Part shown: in pieces, positions 34,218-46,155 of the stretch
How the letters are laid out: every line of letters begins with the position of its first letter
Position numbering within the stretch: position 1 is the stretch's first letter
Position numbers and translations under genes: made by a program
Origin: Jackrogersella multiformis
Taxonomy: Eukaryota > Ascomycota > Sordariomycetes > Xylariales > Hypoxylaceae
DNA: 64,000 bases
Reading direction: 5' to 3'
Assembly: GCA_902806575.1 (NCBI GenBank)
Contig: CADCXD010000008.1
Location: forward strand, 1,364,001-1,428,000
The notes under the pieces: model-generated
Databases searched by the model: none
Told to the model about the DNA's origin: nothing
Seen by the model: the letters and a program-made list of their open reading frames with translations, nothing else

Positions 34218-36437
34218 ATGGTTATCAGAGGAGTCTCTCGGGCCATTGGCTCTTGCCCGAGCTCTCTTTGTTTGAATAGACCTCAGCTGGGTCCATGGCT
34301 CTCTTCGCCATCCCTAAGAGGCACGAGAGTATTTGCGACGTCGCAATGTCTCCGCCAAAGAACTCAGCCCAGCCTCCCCAAAGGCTTAAATTCGACCTCG
34401 AAAACACACCCTCTACCTAATAAAGCCGAACTAGGTTCGAATACTCCGAAGGCGCCAGCTGCCGAGCAGAAAGATCCTCTCGCCACGATCGATAAGAGTA
34501 CGCAGGAGCAACGGAAGGCCGATTGGGCCATAATGAAAGAGATGGCGCATTATCTATGGCCTAAGGATAATCTAAATACCAAGTTGCGCGTGTCGCTGGC
34601 TGTCGTACTTCTCGTTGGGGCAAAGGTGCTCAATGTCCAAGTACCTTTCTACTTCAAGAGCATCGTGGACGCTATGAACATTGACGTGGGAGCGACGGGC
34701 GGCACTGCTGCTATGATCGCGGGGAGCATGATAGTGGCATATGGCGCGACGAGGATAGGAGCAACTATATTCCAAGAAATTCGAAATGCCGTGTTTGCTT
34801 CGGTGGCGCAGAAGGCGATACGGAAGGTTGCTTGCAACGTCTTCGACCACTTGCTACGCTTGGACCTGAACTTCCATCTCACGAAACAGACTGGTGGATT
34901 GACAAGGGCTATTGATCGAGGTACCAAGGGTATTAGTTTTTTGCTTACCAGTATGGTCTTTCACATCTTCCCAACTGCGTTGGAGATTGGTATGGTCTGC
35001 GGGATCCTGACTTGGCAGTATGGTGCAAAGTATGCCGCCATTACCGCCATTACCATGACAGCGTATACGGCCTTCACTATTTGGACTACCTCCTGGAGAA
35101 CCAAGTTCCGAAGGCAGGCCAACGCCGCGGACAACAAGGCATCAACAGTAGCAGTCGATTCCTTGATAAACTATGAGGCTGTGAAGTATTTCAACAACGA
35201 AAAGTTCGAGGTTTCTCGATACGATAAGGCTCTGCATGATTATGAAAAGAGCTCTATCAAGGTTGCCACATCCTTGGCTCTCCTCAATAGCGGTCAGAGT
35301 ATCATCTTCTCCAGTGCCCTGACAGCTATGATGTACCTCGCCGCCAATGGTGTGGCAAGCGGTGCGCTGACAGTTGGTGACTTGGTCATGGTGAACCAGC
35401 TCGTCTTCCAGCTTTCTGTGCCGTTGAACTTCTTAGGCTCGGTGTACCGAGAACTCAGACAGTCCCTTCTTGATATGGAAACGCTCTTCAATTTGCAGAA
35501 GGTCAATGTCTCCATCAAGGAACTCCCCAACGCGAAGGCACTGCAGCTTTCCAAAGGCGGCGAGATCAAGTTCGAGCACGTCAACTTTGGCTATAACAAA
35601 GACCGTCCTATTCTCCAAGACCTCACGATGACAATCCCTGCTGGTAAGAAAGTTGCAATCGTCGGGCCCAGTGGGTGCGGAAAGTCCACGCTACTAAGGC
35701 TCTTATTCCGATATTATGATGTTGAAAATGGGCGAATTCTCATCGATGACCAAGACGTCCGCGACGTGACATTGGAGTCGTTGCGAAAATCAATTGGCGT
35801 AGTCCCCCAGGATACTCCTCTCTTCAATGACACAGTCGGACATAACATTAAATATGGTGATATGTCAGCACCCGAATCTCAAGTTGTAGCTGCTGCAAAG
35901 CGTGCCCGAATCCACGACATAATCTCAAGTTGGCCTGCTGGATATCATACCAAAGTGGGTGAGAGAGGGATGATGATTAGTGGAGGAGAAAAGCAGCGTC
36001 TTGCGGTTTCGAGATTGTTGCTGAAGGACCCACCCCTATTATTCTTTGACGAGGCGACGAGCGCACTCGATACACACACGGAACAGGCGCTCATGCAAAA
36101 CATTAACAGCATTTTGCGAGAGAAGGCGAGGACGAGTGTCTTCGTGGCTCATCGATTACGAACTATATACGATGCTGATTTGATCATCGTACTAAAAGAG
36201 GGGAGAGTTGCCGAACAGGGAACGCATAAGGAGTTAATTGACCGTGGGGGTCTGTATTCAGAACTCTGGAGTGGTAAGTCAAGTTTCTCAAGGTGATATA
36301 CTTTTGTCCGAAGCTTTTCTAACTTACGTCATACAGCCCAGGAGACTTTGTTCAGTTCAGACGGGGAAGAGGAAACAATAGTCGGCAACAATGCAGATGG
36401 CGAAGCAGACTCCAGCGACGAGCGGCCCCGGCCGTGA
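34218..36437 (+). CDS. ATM1: mitochondrial ABC half-transporter Atm1
   Basis: Inner-membrane ABC exporter that moves a glutathione-linked sulfur compound from the matrix for cytosolic Fe-S protein assembly. Exons 34218-36273 and 36337-36437 give 718 aa. The first ~100 residues are rich in Arg/Ser/Pro without acids, fitting a mitochondrial presequence. The ABC transmembrane domain spans about 125-415, with ATM1-type sequence FHLTKQTGGLTRAIDRGTKG. The nucleotide-binding domain has Walker A GPSGCGKST (483-491), a Q-loop in VVPQDTPLF, signature ISGGEKQR (587-594), Walker B LLFFDEATS and the H-loop VAHRL. The 62-nt intron has branch TTCTAAC. The last exon adds an acidic tail. Length and motif order match yeast and human orthologues. 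The gene is intact and single-copy in the window. Confidence 0.96.
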
Positions 36438-37416
36438 CGATAGGATCACGCTCATAAGCTTTGGAAATGACCGAACTCAAATGGCCAGGTAGCCATTCTT
36501 GAGCATCCTCTCGGTTCCCTGTGATATAAAGTTATGACTGGGAGCTTGTGTACATGTATCTGTCAGCTGTTGGGTTATATATTAATCTGCGGCGCATCCT
36601 CTTGAAGCTAGAGAGTCCCTCTCATCCATATCCAGGTGGATTGGAATGTAAAAGATGACTGTTTTAGCATAGGACCAGAGCATACACTTGATCGTAGTGT
36701 TGACTTTTTGAGTAGAGACCGAGCGGGAAATGTCGGCATGCATTTACCGCTCGATTTCAGGTCATGAACGAAAAGAATAACCCGGTAACTGGTAATTCGG
36801 TTGAGCCTATATCTCCCTTTGTACCGCCCCTAATATCCTTGCCCTCGATAGTTTGCTAGTTTCCGTAGCGTTCTCCGACAAGTCTATAAACAGCACACAC
36901 ACACGATGCTTAGAGGGTTACATCATGGTTACGAATCCCTATATTACTCTCAGTTCAATGGTTTAGGAAAGACAGGTGTCCAGATATTTCACATCTTGGC
37001 TTTGGAATTAGCTCAGATAACCTTCCTATCCTGGCCTTTCCGTATGCAGCCAGATACCGACCAATCTTCCTCTAATACTTGGAACGTTTTGCCATATAGA
37101 TTTAGGTCTTTCGCTGTTACTGATGGTAATCGATTCGGCTGCTTCTTTCCTAAGCGATACTCCATCCGCAAGTCCGCAAGTCATGCGCTACACGGCACTC
37201 GTGCCCAAATCCGAGCACAATCCGCGCACGGTTGGCCTATACGCATTCCAAAAACGCCGCTACACACTAAATGTTATTCGTAACAGGTCGAGTCCGTTTG
37301 TGATGATAATATTTCATCTCGGACTGCTGTGACGTTGTGGTGACTTTTGAGCTCTGCCTCCTTGCTCTTGCTCCTGTGGCCTCGGACTCATCCGCCACTT
37401 GTATGCAATCCAGGCT
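36438..37416. other. intergenic region
   Basis: No credible gene; the 125-codon ORF at 36906-37283 has no family features. Contains the carboxylesterase promoter. Confidence 0.45.
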
Positions 37417-39513
37417 ATGATGGCCAACACCAAAATATGCTGGGCTCTCTTGGCCGTCTACGTGGGCATTTTCTACCCGGCTCTCGGACAGTATGAAAAG
37501 AGACCGTTAGACATGCTGCCAACCGTGGACCTGGGATATGAGATTCGTCAGGGTTCTATAAACGTGCGTTATTCATACCCAGAACACCGTCAATAGATAG
37601 TACTTGGTTTCGAACAATCCATTCTAAATATATCACACGATGGCTATTGTTATATGAGAATGCCTTTAATAATGAATACTGTTTTAAGGAAACTAATAGC
37701 TCGAGGTAGTTAACTGGTAATTACTACGTCTTCAGCAATATCCCGTACGCGGAGCAGCCGATCGGTGAGCTGCGCTTCCAGAAGCCCGTCGCCATAGAAA
37801 CCACGGCACCAGGAATCGATTATGGACTGGGCAACGGAGGGAATGTGATGTGCCCACAGGCCTATCCGCAGTGGATCATCAATCTTATGGCAGAGCGCGA
37901 CGGCGTCGGCAGTAGCACGATGGCTTCTTCCCTCAACAATGAGCCAGTTCAGACGGAGGCTTGCTTGGTACTTGACGTTTACGTACCGACGAGAATTTTT
38001 ACTAAAGGAGTTACTGCTGAAGGTAAGATTTCTCATTCTTAAGTTCCCGATATAGCTTAAAACATACAACTAACATCGATGAGTCTTGAAGCTCCAGTCC
38101 TCGTATGGATCCATGGAGGTGGGTTCACATTCGGCTCGAAACTGCTGTACGGCAGCCCGGCAGGTCTGATCGCTCGGTCGCGGCAGTATGACGACGACGG
38201 CATCATCGTAGTATCGATTAATTACCGCTTGGGAATGTACGGCTGGCTAGCCGGTGACGACACCACTCCCAACCTCGGGCTTTACGACCAGCGTCTCGCG
38301 TTGGAATGGGTGCAGCAGTACATCGCGTTATTCGGCGGCAGCAAGGACCGAGTCACGGCGATGGGCGAGAGCGCGGGCGCCGCGAGTATCGTTCATCATA
38401 TCACCGCGTACGGCGGAGTGCAACCCGCACCGTTCCAGGCGGCGATCATACAGTCGCCCGCGTTCCAGTTTAACATCGATTCGGCTGCGGGTTACAACAA
38501 GACGCTGACGGAAGCGTCCAAACAAGTTGGAGCTGCCGTTGACGGGGTAGCTGAGCTACGCAACTTGCCGCCCGAACTATTGAGTTCCATCAACCGCGTT
38601 ACCGTGAACTCGGCGCCCATCGGAACATTCGGCTTCGGCCCAGGCCCCGACGGGACGTACGTGCCGGATATACCGCAAGTGTTACTCCACGACGGGAAGT
38701 TCGACTCCAACGTCAACGTAAGTCCTTACCCGATCTTCAGTCCAGTCCCCAAGTAGTGCATGCCGAGAAGAGCACCACTAAAATGCCAACCAGCTCCTCA
38801 TAAGCCACACCTCCAACGAATCGATCCCGTTCCTCCCCGCCAACATATCCACCTCATCCGACGTGCGCGCGTACGTCCGCTCCAGCCTCCCCGAGGCCTC
38901 GGACGCCACCATCGACGCCCTGCTCGCGGACCCGGCGCTGTACCCGGACGTGCTCGACGGCGGCGCCGGCTACCCGTGGACGACGCAGTTCGCGCGGGCC
39001 GCGCGCCTCAGCTCCGACCTCGGGTTCGCGTGCACGGCGCGGTACCTGGCTACGGCGCGGCTTGCTCCCGACGCTGCTGGCTTCGGCCCTGCCTCGTCGT
39101 CGGGCTATGAGAGGCAAGGCGGCTACACCCGTCCGACGTACGCGTACGTGTTCGCGTACCCGCCGGGCTGGCACGAGACCGATGTGCCGTATGTCTTCTT
39201 CGATGGCGACACCACGGCCCCCGATAACGGGTTGCCAGTCAACGGTACGCTGGCGGTGCAGCTGCAGGATTACATTGTCGCGTTTGTGAAGTACGGGGAT
39301 CCGAATACGGGACTAGGTAGTGGTAGTAGCGGAGGAGGTGGAGGTGGAGGTAGAGGTTATGGGGAGACGGGGGTGCCGGTGATGTTCCCGGTGTACGGAG
39401 CCGAGGGCAGGGTGCTGGAGTTGGGGTATGATGGGTTTAGTGAGGGAGTGGACGATTTGAAGGGCGAGAGGTGCGAGTGGATACAGAGGGCTATGGTTGA
39501 TGGGCGGTTGTGA
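37417..39513 (+). CDS. secreted type-B carboxylesterase
   Basis: Exons 37417-37563, 37710-38022, 38092-38717, 38794-39513; 601 aa in continuous frame, within the usual 530-600 range. A signal peptide covers the first ~24 residues (hydrophobic core WALLAVYVGIFYPALG). Family marks are NIPYAEQPIGELRF, the oxyanion-hole WIHGGGFTFGS, GLYDQRLALEWVQQYIALFGG, and the nucleophile elbow GESAGAAS (Ser about 247). The catalytic His is about residue 489 in GWHETDVPYVFF, matching the cholinesterase/lipase position. A Gly-rich insert (S-G-G-repeats, about 535-550) near the C-terminus is unusual and purine-rich in DNA. Substrate unknown: lipid, cell-wall ester or xenobiotic. The ATG at 37420 is an equal start choice. 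Confidence 0.9.
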
Positions 39514-39804
39514 GAGATACGCGGTTTTCTTTGTATGAAATAAAGCCTTTATACATAATAATATTCTTTATGATCGTATACGGAATTAAGAATATACTAA
39601 GATAATTATAGGTATCTATACTAAAAGAGTGCCAATTAGTTTCATATGGGATTAGTGCATAATTCGCAATCCCTTACTCCTTAAAGTAGAAAATCTCCAA
39701 ACCCGGAAATTCTCAGCTATTCCGTCTGATCCGGTGACATCGTACGGTTTCAAGTCCAACTTCTGCCAACATCGCTTATGAGCACTTGATGTGCAGTTGG
39801 CGAT

Positions 39805-41461
39805 ATGATTATGTCTGGCGTAACAGGATGGGCCTCTACGGCCCTGTGGACTGCGCTGGCGGTTCTCATTGTCTATCTATTCCAGGTGAACCAGCTCTTA
39901 TGCGGAACGCCGGATGAGGTCCGGAAGCTGTCGGGTTCGCGCTGGACGCCGACCCAGCTCAGGGAAACATACAAGAAGCTACAGGAAAATCCCATCGATT
40001 ATACCGACAAGCTCCCGCCGAAGCTAGAGCGTCGGTACGTCGTGACGGGTGGTTCGGGTAAGTGGATTTACACAAATCTCGGTTTCTGTTAATACCTAGT
40101 AGAGACCGCAAGTTTAGACTCTGACTCCCGGCTTAGGGCTCGTAGGCGGCTTCATCGTGCTACAACTATTAGCCCGGGGCAACCCGCCCGAGAGTATCCG
40201 CGTCGTCGATATCCGGAAGACGGAACGAAATGACATGCGCATGGGCCCGGCTGCCGAGGTTGAGTTTGTACAGACGGATATTACGTCGCACGATTCAATT
40301 AAAGCCGCCTTCGCGCTTCCGTGGCATCCGAGCGTGGCTCACCTCCCTCTAACGGTATTCCACACCGCAGCCGTCATTCTGGCTTCCGAGCGGTCCAAGT
40401 TTCAATACGCCTTCCCGGAAGCCGTCAACGTGACAGGCACGAAGAACGTACTAGCTGCCGCGCGCGAGGCCGGCGCAGACATCTTCAGCTCCACATCTTC
40501 CGGATCTATCTCCATCCTACCTGTGGAACCGTTCGTCGCGCCCTGGGTACGCTGGCCGCGGCACTTCTGGCAAGTGTTGGATGCGAAGGATTTCTCTGCT
40601 CCCCTGAGAGAGCGCGAGGGGTACTTTGCCAACTATCCTGCCTCGAAGGCAGTCGCGGAAAGACTGGTCTGTGGTGCAAACGGCGAGGGTTTCCGCACGG
40701 GCTGCATACGTCCCGCAAATGGCGTCTACGGAAACCCGACGGATAATACCGTAGGCGACCCATTAGGGAGGGAGGTCTTGCCAACGTAAGTCGACCATTG
40801 CCTAAACTGTTTAAGACAAATTTCTCATGCGCGTAATAATAGATGGGCGTCTCATATCGTGCAGAGTTTTGTGCACGGCGCTAATGTAGCCATCGCGCAT
40901 CTGCATCATGAGGCCGTGCTGGCTCGATCATGGACAGAGAGCGCTAGGTGCGCGGGCCGACCGTTCGTAGTTACAGATCCCAATCCTCCAATCACGTATA
41001 ATGATCTGTATACTGCGATCGGGACTCTATCAGTGCATCCATTCCGCACGATTAATGTGCCACCCATCATAATTCTGTTGCTTGCTCATGCAATCGAGAT
41101 CTACGGTGATCTGCCTCACAAATATGCATTTCTCCGCAAGGTATTGCCCGAACTAAAAGGCGATATCAGACACCTCAAGCCGGGGATCATGTCCATATGC
41201 ACGCATCTAGTCGCATCGAATGACGAGGCCGGAAAGCCAGTTTCTCAGGGCGGGTTGGGGTATGCCGGCGTGCTTACGACGCTCGAAGGCATGACACTGG
41301 AGATACTAGAGTGGAATAGGGAACACGTGGATGATGTTAGTGTTAATGTGAAGACGAGGAAAGCTTACACGACGTCGGTCTCTCTAGCAGAACAGATCCA
41401 GAAACTTTGGGCGGTGGGAGGCAGCTCTGTCAGTCTATCTCGGGTTGATAATGGTACCTAG
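39805..41461 (+). CDS. 3-beta-hydroxysteroid dehydrogenase / C-3 sterol dehydrogenase-like SDR
   Basis: Extended short-chain dehydrogenase of the 3-beta-HSD (Erg26-like) family. Exons 39805-40057, 40137-40785, 40843-41461; 506 aa. A hydrophobic N-terminal anchor (about 10-27, LWTALAVLIVYLF) places it at a membrane, probably the ER. The NAD(P)-binding motif T-G-G-S-G-L-V-G-G crosses the first intron (a glycine codon is split). The catalytic Y-x-x-x-K is YPASK in YFANYPASKAVAER, followed by R-P-x-N-x-V-Y-G, the family's substrate-loop block. The C-terminal region includes a second hydrophobic stretch (INVPPIIILLLAHAI). It is longer than yeast Erg26 and not assignable to ergosterol synthesis from sequence alone. 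It may act on a sterol or a secondary metabolite. Confidence 0.85.
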
Positions 41462-43589
41462 GCTAGGTATATCCATGGATGCTGTTTAGGTGATCGAAGA
41501 AACTATTCATGCAAAAATTGAACGCATAAGATCTCCGTTTCAATAGGTATCGATATCAGATTTGTTTCCCATCCTAATCACTCCATGATACCATATCAAA
41601 TGAAAAGGACGGACGAGTGAGATGACCACTCCGTTACATACTATGTAGTATACTCCATCTGTGCGGTGGCTTTGCGTGGATCAATGGTCCGAGAGCGATA
41701 CCGCATTGGATGACGATAGTTTATGCGATAGTTATTTTATGCGCATATTCTTCCGATTTTAGAACGTCCATGGATGATGGATGATACTATTGGAAGACGT
41801 ACCTGGTGTAGTGTACTATGTAATACCTAGGTAGTGTGGTGTGGTGTAGTGTAGAGGTAAGCATTTCACGAATGACATGACGAATATCTTATCGGTCTCT
41901 ACTATTACGTACCTACCTAGGTACCTATCTATCTATCAACCTCCTCCGAATGGCGGGCACGATGATTACATACCTACCTGCCTGCCTTCATGCCTCCCAG
42001 GTAACCTTAAGTTTAAAATGCCTGCCCAGCTGCCAAGGTTGGCATTGGAATCCCTTTCCCTACTAGGTAGATCCTTAGGGCTACTTGGAGGATTAAGTTA
42101 ACCTCTAAATGGAAGTTGCCGAATGCACATCGGCCTTTCGAGAACGTATATGCAGAGTTCTTTCTAGTTACCTACCTACCTAGGGTAGGTATTTCAATGA
42201 ATGTTCTTACTTTCCAAGGTTCTACCAATGAATGTACCTAGGTACTACGTTCTCATGTAAGGGAGCACCTTTCAATTAATTTACAGGTTTTCCTTTTTGA
42301 CTTTTTCTTCCAAAGGGTTTTTCTTAGATGACGTACATATATAACCCGCATTTGATATGTATGTCTGACATTATGTCTCTAAATATGCACAGCATTGATT
42401 TTTCCAATTCGATCGTGGAGTAGGTATCGCGAAATACCTACCTACTAAGCAGCTAAGGCAATGGATAACCCCAGATTCCAAAGTTGGTTGGAAATATTGG
42501 CAACTTCTCTTCCCCCTCACCGTTCCCAACAAATGGTGTTGCATCTGGTAGGTCCCTCTGGCCTCTGGTAGGTACATTAATCGAATGCAGTGTACTACCT
42601 ACCTGTACCTACCTAGGTAGGTATGCAGTGTACTAGTAGTCGCTAGATTCCTGAAACGTGGTTTACCCCTGCATTGGTTATGCAGCTGCTCTATCCTAAC
42701 GGGTAAAACCTCATGTACCTAGCAGCCTAGGCAGCTGCTAGGTAAGTGGATAGGCTAAGGGTAGGTATGTTGGACAGACTTATCAGAACAATCAGAATAA
42801 TCAGGCAAGTCTGCGAGAGAAACACGTGCTAAGATGATCTTAGGACGGCCTTAGCTCGACGCCAATGCCAGGAACGCTCTAGCTTAACCGAACTTTATAG
42901 TATGCCCCCGTATCCCGCCTGTCGCGTGCCTCTTAGCGGCCGGTTCGCCAACTAAACAGGCTTAGGACAGGCTTACAAGAACTGCGCGATCAGGGGTGGC
43001 CAAGGCCTAAAAATACTAGTGTGCTTATCTAATTAACCGCCCTGGAGCTGAACATTCGTTTAATGTCCCCCCAGCCCAACCCCATACTCTTTCTCCTTGT
43101 CCCTTTGTAATATGTAAAGCCTCTTTCCCCTGTCAATCACTTTTCTACCCACACTCTTTTTTTTCTTCTTGTTCTCGTTCCCAACCATCAATTGATATTC
43201 CTCGCTATTTCATGCTATTCATAATACGAATACATAATCGGAGAGCACCGGACTGTTCCCATTCCCTCGTTTGAAAAAGAACTTCCGAACTTACCGGAAG
43301 GATATATATCGATCGCTACCGTATATACACTCATACGCTCATACGCTCTTGTACACAGAAAAAGCGACACACCTACACCTTTGAAAGGAAACAGACATTG
43401 AAGGACAACACAATAAAAGAGAACAAAATAAAAGAGAATCGACTAGCACGATTGACTCGTACACCAACTAGTCGATCATAATAGCAAATCGACAACAAAT
43501 TCATCCACTTCGCCGATTCGTATCCCTCAGGGGTAGAATATATTCCAAAAGTAGACTACTCGGGTAGTTGAAAACTCCAAATCATCACC
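41462..43589. other. long intergenic region with dense ACCTAGGTA repeats and a CT-rich leader
   Basis: No gene seen over 2.1 kb. The left and middle part (about 41820-42780) is full of TACCTACCTAGGTA-like words. From about 43060 to 43200 the plus strand is pyrimidine-rich, consistent with a long 5' untranslated leader or core promoter of the gene at 43590. Confidence 0.55.
41820..42780. repeat. cluster of ACCTAGGTA palindromic/tetranucleotide repeats
   Basis: Dispersed CCTA/TAGG tetranucleotide runs, often meeting head to head as the palindrome ACCTAGGT (for example 41910-41922, 42170-42190, 42600-42622). One word, ATGCAGTGTACTA, is present twice around 42585-42635. There is no long-unit tandem array. 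Confidence 0.7.
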
Positions 43590-43937
43590 ATGCCGAGCAT
43601 ATTTGAAAAGATCCAAGCCAAGCTCGAGGTATTCCGACTCGAGCAGAGGTACACGCGCAATCGCCACCGCCGCTCTGCCTTCATCAGTAACGCCGTCTAC
43701 GTCGACGGCGAATACATCTACCAGACTCCCAACACCACTGGGTCGTCTACCAACAGCTCTTCCACATCTGCCTCGTCGCCGATGATGGAAGAGAGTAGCA
43801 GGCGCCATAGCATAATCGCCGAGGAGCCTGCCAGACATCTTACGGAACCACAAGCCCCCTCCCAGAAAAAGCGGTTAAACAGATTCTCGTCGATGCCCGG
43901 GTTTGGCTCTTCGAGCAAGAGCAACCGAGATTGGTGA
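43590..43937 (+). CDS. small conserved fungal protein of unknown function
   Basis: 115 aa in one exon. The N-terminal ~50 residues are ordered and look conserved: a basic amphipathic helix with IFEKIQAKLEVFRLEQRY, then RNRHRRSAFISNAVYVDGEYIYQTP. The rest is Ser/Thr/Pro-rich and likely disordered, ending with a basic NRDW. I recall similar N-termini (RHRRS.F.SNAVYVDGEY) in other Sordariomycetes proteins of unknown role. No signal peptide or membrane helix. The long pyrimidine-rich leader upstream suggests a regulated, well-expressed message. Confidence 0.65.
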   Translation: MPSIFEKIQAKLEVFRLEQRYTRNRHRRSAFISNAVYVDGEYIYQTPNTTGSSTNSSSTSASSPMMEESSRRHSIIAEEPARHLTEPQAPSQKKRLNRFSSMPGFGSSSKSNRDW

Positions 43938-45421
43938 TCGAGGAATGTTGATATGAGAGGGTTGGGGTAAATACCTACAACACATGTGGCTACGGCGCAT
44001 TGAACAAAGTAAAAGTATGAGAAAAACAATACAGGCCGGTGTACATGGGTGTGTTTTGGGAATGCTCCTGTTTGGATATACCAACTTGACGAGAGACTGT
44101 AGCTCTCTCCAATAGCCCTCGCGGGCTCTTATGACATGTCGTTCTGGCGGTTTTTTGTATTGTACCAATCAACGAGCAAACACGACGGTATCATCAAGAT
44201 CCGAATCGTGCGGAGGGCCATTTGGATGCGGCGCTCCGGTTTGATTTTTTCGATTGTATATATTATCTCTCTCATGACACAGCCAGAACCGGACGTTATT
44301 CACAAAGCATTCAACATAGACTTGAGTTCGGGTCTCTGAGCATTTTGGGTCCCTTAAATGCCTGCCTACCTAGGTATCTTATAAAATCGGTACATTTTCT
44401 AAATAGTCTATGCCACCGTTCGGGCTACTCCACGATGCTTAGTTGCGATTTTGAAAAGCAGATCATGTAATGACGTTCAATGTTCCTGCGGCGTAAGATA
44501 AATCGAAGTGATCTGTGTATTGTTGCAACGGTGTAACTCTGATAACTCTGAATAGGAGGGCTGAAATCTTTCCCGATTGGATACTAGCACTGGAGATTTT
44601 GCGGTAAGAATCCTCCCGTTCTTACCACACGTGGTGATTGGGCGGTACTATACCCCTTTTATACCCTCACTCGCTCTAGGGCTAGGCTATTAATTGTAAG
44701 TCTGTGAACGGCTTACTAGTGTATGTACCTAGGTAGATTAGGGAGATGTAGATTAGGGAGGGGGTAGAGCTCGGATTCTATATTACTTTCATACTTTAAT
44801 AAGCCGATTCATGTTTATCGTTCAGCTATGAGACTTAATACTCTGACCTACTTTATTGATACTAAATATGCCATACATACCTTATACAGGTCGGTAGGAT
44901 TCTCGTTGTCAAATTTATGAGACACTGATAATAGGGTACCTAATACCTAGGTAAGTATCATCCTACCTACCTAAGGTATATGAACTATCACAATGTGATA
45001 CTCATTAGGTAACCTACCTAAACCACAATGCTCTATAAACTTAACAATGAGAAAATTTCCAGCATACAGCCACATGACCGAGTATTCCGGGTGATAAGTT
45101 ATATACCCCTCTCAAGCTGTACTCATTCGTATTTAGCAAATACATAATATCACAGCATCAATGGTATTTGAGGATACGCCAACTGTTATAAATCTATACA
45201 ACATGGAACTGTGCTACGTGCCGCAGTTCCAATTGGCTACTAAAAATCTATCTATGACCCATCCCGGGGTAAAATGTCTATCATGCCTGAAGCCCAGCTC
45301 AAGTTAAGCCGCGAGCCGGGCGGCGATTGTCTTCGTCTCTGCTATCGTTCCTTCGTGCAAACTGTCCATTGCTCGCTATTAGTCTGCCTTCATTCCGTAC
45401 TCGTTCGTCCAGTTTATCACT
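43938..45421. other. intergenic region
   Basis: 1.5 kb with no supported gene. ACCTAGGTA words at about 44366, 44727 and 44940-44990. Confidence 0.45.
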
Positions 45422-46155
45422 CTAGGCGACGGTCTCGTTCGACGCAGAGCGCGCTCCGAAGAAAAAGGCCCTTCGCAGTCTTGGGGTACGCTTCTCGACG
45501 GCGGCTTCAGTGGAGTTGGAGGCCTTTGCTGAGACTGGTAGAACCTTGTTAGCTAGTATGTTCAACGCAATGATGACTAGCTGGGACGGTGCATACTTAA
45601 TGAGCGAGCCACAATCTCGTCCGATGAGTTCGAGCTTCGGGGGACTGCTGCTTGTTGAGTTAGCAACTGATCGACTCACGCCATCCGAATGCGAACAAAC
45701 GTACATAGAGAGCGAGCCTTAATGCCAGCTCCAGTTTCCGTTGAAGAGTTGGCACCCCTTGGTCCTACTACAGAGTGTTAGCATATTAATCCAGCTATAG
45801 TGTATGGTGCCGGTGATCATACCTAGAGATCTAGGCACGGCCTCGGTCTCGTTCGTGGTCCTGCTTCCCATCTTGACTCGGGGAACTGCAAAACACGTTA
45901 GTAAGCTTGCAGACAGTATTCGATGTGATGTTTCATACCTAGCTCCAATGCTCGAGCTGCGATTTCAATGGCTATTTGCTAGTTAACCAATTTGCTCTCT
46001 ACTCCCCCTTTCCACCTAGTAGACTACCATAAGTAGGGACGGAACAACATACGTGTAGCGATAAGAGCTCGCCTCTCGCTATTAAATGCCGGCATACTCG
46101 TCACGAAAGAGGCGGCCATGGCCAGGAAGAAAATGATGGCGCTGAAGGACTTCAT
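45422..46155 (-). CDS. secreted exon-repeat peptide precursor
   Basis: Not visible as one ORF; assembled from five exons on the minus strand: 46155-46053, 45885-45823, 45767-45705, 45644-45597, 45534-45422. The sum is 390 nt, 129 aa plus stop. All four introns are phase 1, have GTATGT/GTATGA/GTACGT/GTATGC donors, AG acceptors, and an exact CTAAC branch word. Exon 1 encodes a signal peptide (M-K-S-F-S start, cut near FVTSMPA). Exons 2 and 3 are both 63 nt. Each later exon codes a unit that starts with a hydrophobic residue and G/P-P-R, contains an N-x-S/T sequon plus Glu/Asp, and ends A/P-R-S-L (exons 2-4). Exon 5 adds VEKR and LRR basic sites and FFFGARSASNETVA. It looks like a precursor cut into repeated peptides. 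Family unknown. Confidence 0.7.

Noticed and set aside
36906..37283. 125-codon ORF between ATM1 and the carboxylesterase
   Set aside because: No domain, no homologue I can recall, and mixed composition; probably chance.
45422..46155. Calling the repeat-peptide gene a dikaritin (ustiloxin-type) precursor
   Set aside because: No UstYa-type oxidase or tyrosinase is nearby, and the repeat lacks the regular KR-core pattern. Only the general precursor idea is kept.
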